DNA of 64,000 nucleotides from Micromonospora tarapacensis. Lineage in GTDB: Bacteria; Actinomycetota; Actinomycetes; Mycobacteriales; Micromonosporaceae. The position numbers and the translations under genes are program-made. The notes beneath the pieces were generated by a model. The model was given only the letters and a program-made list of their open reading frames with translations, was not told the DNA's origin and made no database searches. Below, in pieces: positions 62,417 through 64,000 of the stretch. Location of the stretch: assembly GCF_019697375.1 (NCBI RefSeq), contig NZ_JAHCDI010000004.1, positions 4,513,324 through 4,577,323 of the forward strand. The letters are read 5' to 3'. Every line of letters begins with the position of its first letter. Position 1 is the stretch's first letter.

Positions 62417-63289
62417 TCAGGCCCCGTCGTCGGCCTTGGCCTCGTCCTGCTCCTTACCCAGCCGCGCCTCGACCGCCTGCGGCTCGTACATCTCCTCGAC
62501 CACGCGCAGGTACAGCTCGTTGGGGTTGGGCAGATTCTTGACCTCGCGCAGCGCCTGCTCCTGGCCGGCGGACTCCAGCACGAAGGTGCCGTAGTTGAGC
62601 GCCCGCCCGGCCGGCGTCTGTTCGTACTTCATGTCGGTGACGCGGACCAGGGGCATCATCGCGACCCGCCGGGTGATGATCCCGTTGACCACCATGACCC
62701 GCTTGTTGGTCAGGATGAACCGGTCGTACCACCAGTCGGCGACCCGCCACGCCACCCAGCCCATCACCGCGAACCAGAGCAGGACCGCGATCGTGGTGAG
62801 CGCGCCGACGTCCTGCCCGGCCAGGAAGCCGGAGAGGTAGCCGAGCACGAACGTGGCGGCGATGCCGACGACGATCGGGGTGGCGAGATGAATCCAGTGT
62901 CGCTTCCACTCGCCCCGGTACCGCTCGGTGGGGAACAGGTAGCGGGCGACCAGGGAACTGGGCTCGTCCTCCAGGGGCAGCACCCGCCGGGGGGCGGCAC
63001 CGCTGGCGTCGGCCCGGAGCCCGGCCAGCTCCTCCTCGGAGATCTGCGGCGGCGGGTAGCCGGCCTCCGGATCGCGCACCCAGGTCCGACCCGACCGGCC
63101 CTCACCGGCGTAGCCCGGCCCGTCGCCGTAGCCGGCGTCCTCGGAGAAGGACGGACCGTCGGAGAGGCGGGGACCGGAGCCGTAGCCCGGCCCCTCGGGA
63201 TCGATCCGGGGAATCGGTTCGGTGTCGCGTTCCCGCCGCGCCCGGTCGGGGTCGTCGGGATCGAAGGGCGGGCCGGAGGGGCTTCCCAT
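62417..63289 (-). CDS. PH-domain (bPH2) membrane protein
   Basis: A 290-residue protein. Residues 1-100 are Pro/Gly/Asp-rich and disordered; two membrane helices follow (LATPIVVGIAATFVLGYLSGF; LTTIAVLLWFAVMGWVAWRV); then a bacterial PH domain (WWYDRFILTNKRVMVVNGIITRRVAMMPLVRVTDMKYEQ) with the usual R-x-x-M-P-L pattern. Function unknown. ATG at 63289. Confidence 0.85.
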   Translation of the reverse strand: MGSPSGPPFDPDDPDRARRERDTEPIPRIDPEGPGYGSGPRLSDGPSFSEDAGYGDGPGYAGEGRSGRTWVRDPEAGYPPPQISEEELAGLRADASGAAPRRVLPLEDEPSSLVARYLFPTERYRGEWKRHWIHLATPIVVGIAATFVLGYLSGFLAGQDVGALTTIAVLLWFAVMGWVAWRVADWWYDRFILTNKRVMVVNGIITRRVAMMPLVRVTDMKYEQTPAGRALNYGTFVLESAGQEQALREVKNLPNPNELYLRVVEEMYEPQAVEARLGKEQDEAKADDGA

Positions 63290-63295
63290 CGGAGG

Positions 63296-63454
63296 CTAGG
63301 CGACCAGTGAGGTGAAGAAGTCGCCGAAGCCCTGGGCGATGTCCATCATGCCGCCGCCCAGCGACTTGAACACATCCGCCGCGGAATTTGGCCGGTACGC
63401 GACGAAGAAGATCAAGAATGCGATTCCGGCCCAGGTGAGGACCTTCTTGACCAT
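63296..63454 (-). CDS. small single-pass membrane protein
   Basis: A 52-residue protein opening MVKKVLTWAGIAFLIFFVAYR (one membrane helix), with an amphipathic tail containing FKSLGGGMMDIAQGFGDFF. Codon use fits a real gene, and similar tiny proteins are widespread in actinobacteria. It lies seven bases from the start of the PH-domain gene on the same strand, so they are probably co-transcribed. Confidence 0.75.
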   Translation of the reverse strand: MVKKVLTWAGIAFLIFFVAYRPNSAADVFKSLGGGMMDIAQGFGDFFTSLVA

Positions 63455-63571
63455 GGCGGGCCATCCTCTCGCGCGGCGCCGGGTCCCATTACCGCAGCGG
63501 CACCCAGAGTATCAGCGTGGTGTCTTACCGTGAATATCTGCGTCCGTTCTCCGACATTCCGGGGGGGCTTG

Positions 63572-63997
63572 TCAAGCCTCCCCGTGCAGGTACGGAGATG
63601 GTGCGCCGTACACGAGCTCGGGCGGCGTCGACTCGACCAGGTCGTGCAGCAGCACGTCCTCCGCGAGCAGATGCCCCGCACTCGCCGGCCAGGCTATCGC
63701 ATACAGCCACAATCCCCGAGCTTCGCCAGCGTACGCGCTTCGATCTGTCACCGAATTCACCAGCCACAGTGGAGTGGGGTGGCCGGCCACCTCGATCCCC
63801 GCGCGCCCCACATGGCCGGGATGCCCTGGTCCCGGGTCGGTCAGCGCCTCGGCCAACTCCGGCCCGGCGTCCGGCCCGGGAACCCCGGCGTATCGCGCAC
63901 CCAGGCCCACGCCCGGCTCCTCCGCCACGAAGACCAGATCCGCCGGCCCGCCGCCGAGCGGCGCGGGGCCGGCGCAGGCGACCGCCGTGGCGCGCAC
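63572..63997 (-). CDS. hypothetical protein, possibly truncated by the window edge
   Basis: A 141-residue open frame from a GTG at 63995-63997, three bases from the window end, so the true start may lie outside. The middle has PLWLVNSVTDRSAYAGEARGLWLYAIAWPASAGHLLAEDVLLHDLVE, ending in YGAPSPYLHGEA. Composition is protein-like with strong G+C in third positions, but I do not recognise a family. Confidence 0.55.
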   Translation of the reverse strand: MRATAVACAGPAPLGGGPADLVFVAEEPGVGLGARYAGVPGPDAGPELAEALTDPGPGHPGHVGRAGIEVAGHPTPLWLVNSVTDRSAYAGEARGLWLYAIAWPASAGHLLAEDVLLHDLVESTPPELVYGAPSPYLHGEA

Positions 63998-64000
63998 CCC

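Overview
The window is a stretch of actinobacterial chromosome with very high G+C, GTG/TTG starts and several leaderless-looking promoters. The order of housekeeping genes (galE-galK; cysQ-cysD-cysN; pth-rplY-prs-glmU; Uup-type ABC-F-ispE-rsmA-tatD-metG-rsmI/pmt; sepX/glpR-GNAT-glp-galU-5-FCL-fmdB) fits Micromonosporaceae, most likely a Micromonospora relative. The family assignment is inferred from gene content and order, not from a database search.

Layout. 1-10.4 kb: CBS protein, Leloir genes galE/galK, sulfate activation (cysQDN), then pth, rplY, prs, glmU. 10.5-11.5 kb: tRNA-Gln(UUG) beside an HTH protein with a LAGLIDADG-like C-terminal part. 11.6-27.5 kb: desaturase, TetR regulator, two DUF4383 membrane proteins, Uup-like ABC-F ATPase, ispE, rsmA, tatD, metG, rsmI and protein O-mannosyltransferase. 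27.8-34.8 kb: phosphopantetheinyl transferase, a lipoprotein, a two-gene operon pairing a 131-residue protein ending in Gly-Gly with a DUF4132 protein, and a secreted GH43-CBM42 arabinofuranosidase.

35,129-47,622 is a complete pSAM2-type actinomycete integrative and conjugative element (AICE). It sits at the 3' end of tRNA-Ala(CGC), between two identical 28-bp att copies. Reading rightwards it has a TIR/coiled-coil gene, a very long hairpin, a nucleotide-kinase/GntR-kinase pair on the minus strand, then a plus-strand run of closely spaced or overlapping genes: SCO3933-type regulator, split TraB-like transfer proteins, small proteins, a SprT-like metalloprotein, SpdB-like protein, RepSA-type initiator, Xis and Int. 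A perfect 16-bp palindrome occurs three times in the element, and a 17-bp direct repeat lies near both ends.

47.9-64 kb is chromosome again: SepX/GlpR, acetyltransferase, gephyrin-like Glp, GalU, a HAMP-GAF-GGDEF protein, 5-formyl-THF cyclo-ligase, an FmdB/Ruc-like zinc-ribbon protein behind a CIRCE (HrcA) operator, several small membrane proteins, a RecB-like nuclease, MarC, a PHP-domain protein, a SigE-type sigma factor with its coupled membrane partner, and a PH-domain protein.

Data quality: eight otherwise intact chromosomal genes (ispE, rsmA, the 19.6-20.9 kb gene, rsmI, pmt, the GGDEF gene, the PHP gene twice, and the sigma factor) need one extra base to read through. Nearly all these sites are in runs of three or four G on the coding strand. 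This looks like systematic homopolymer under-calling in the assembly rather than gene decay. I annotate the restored genes.
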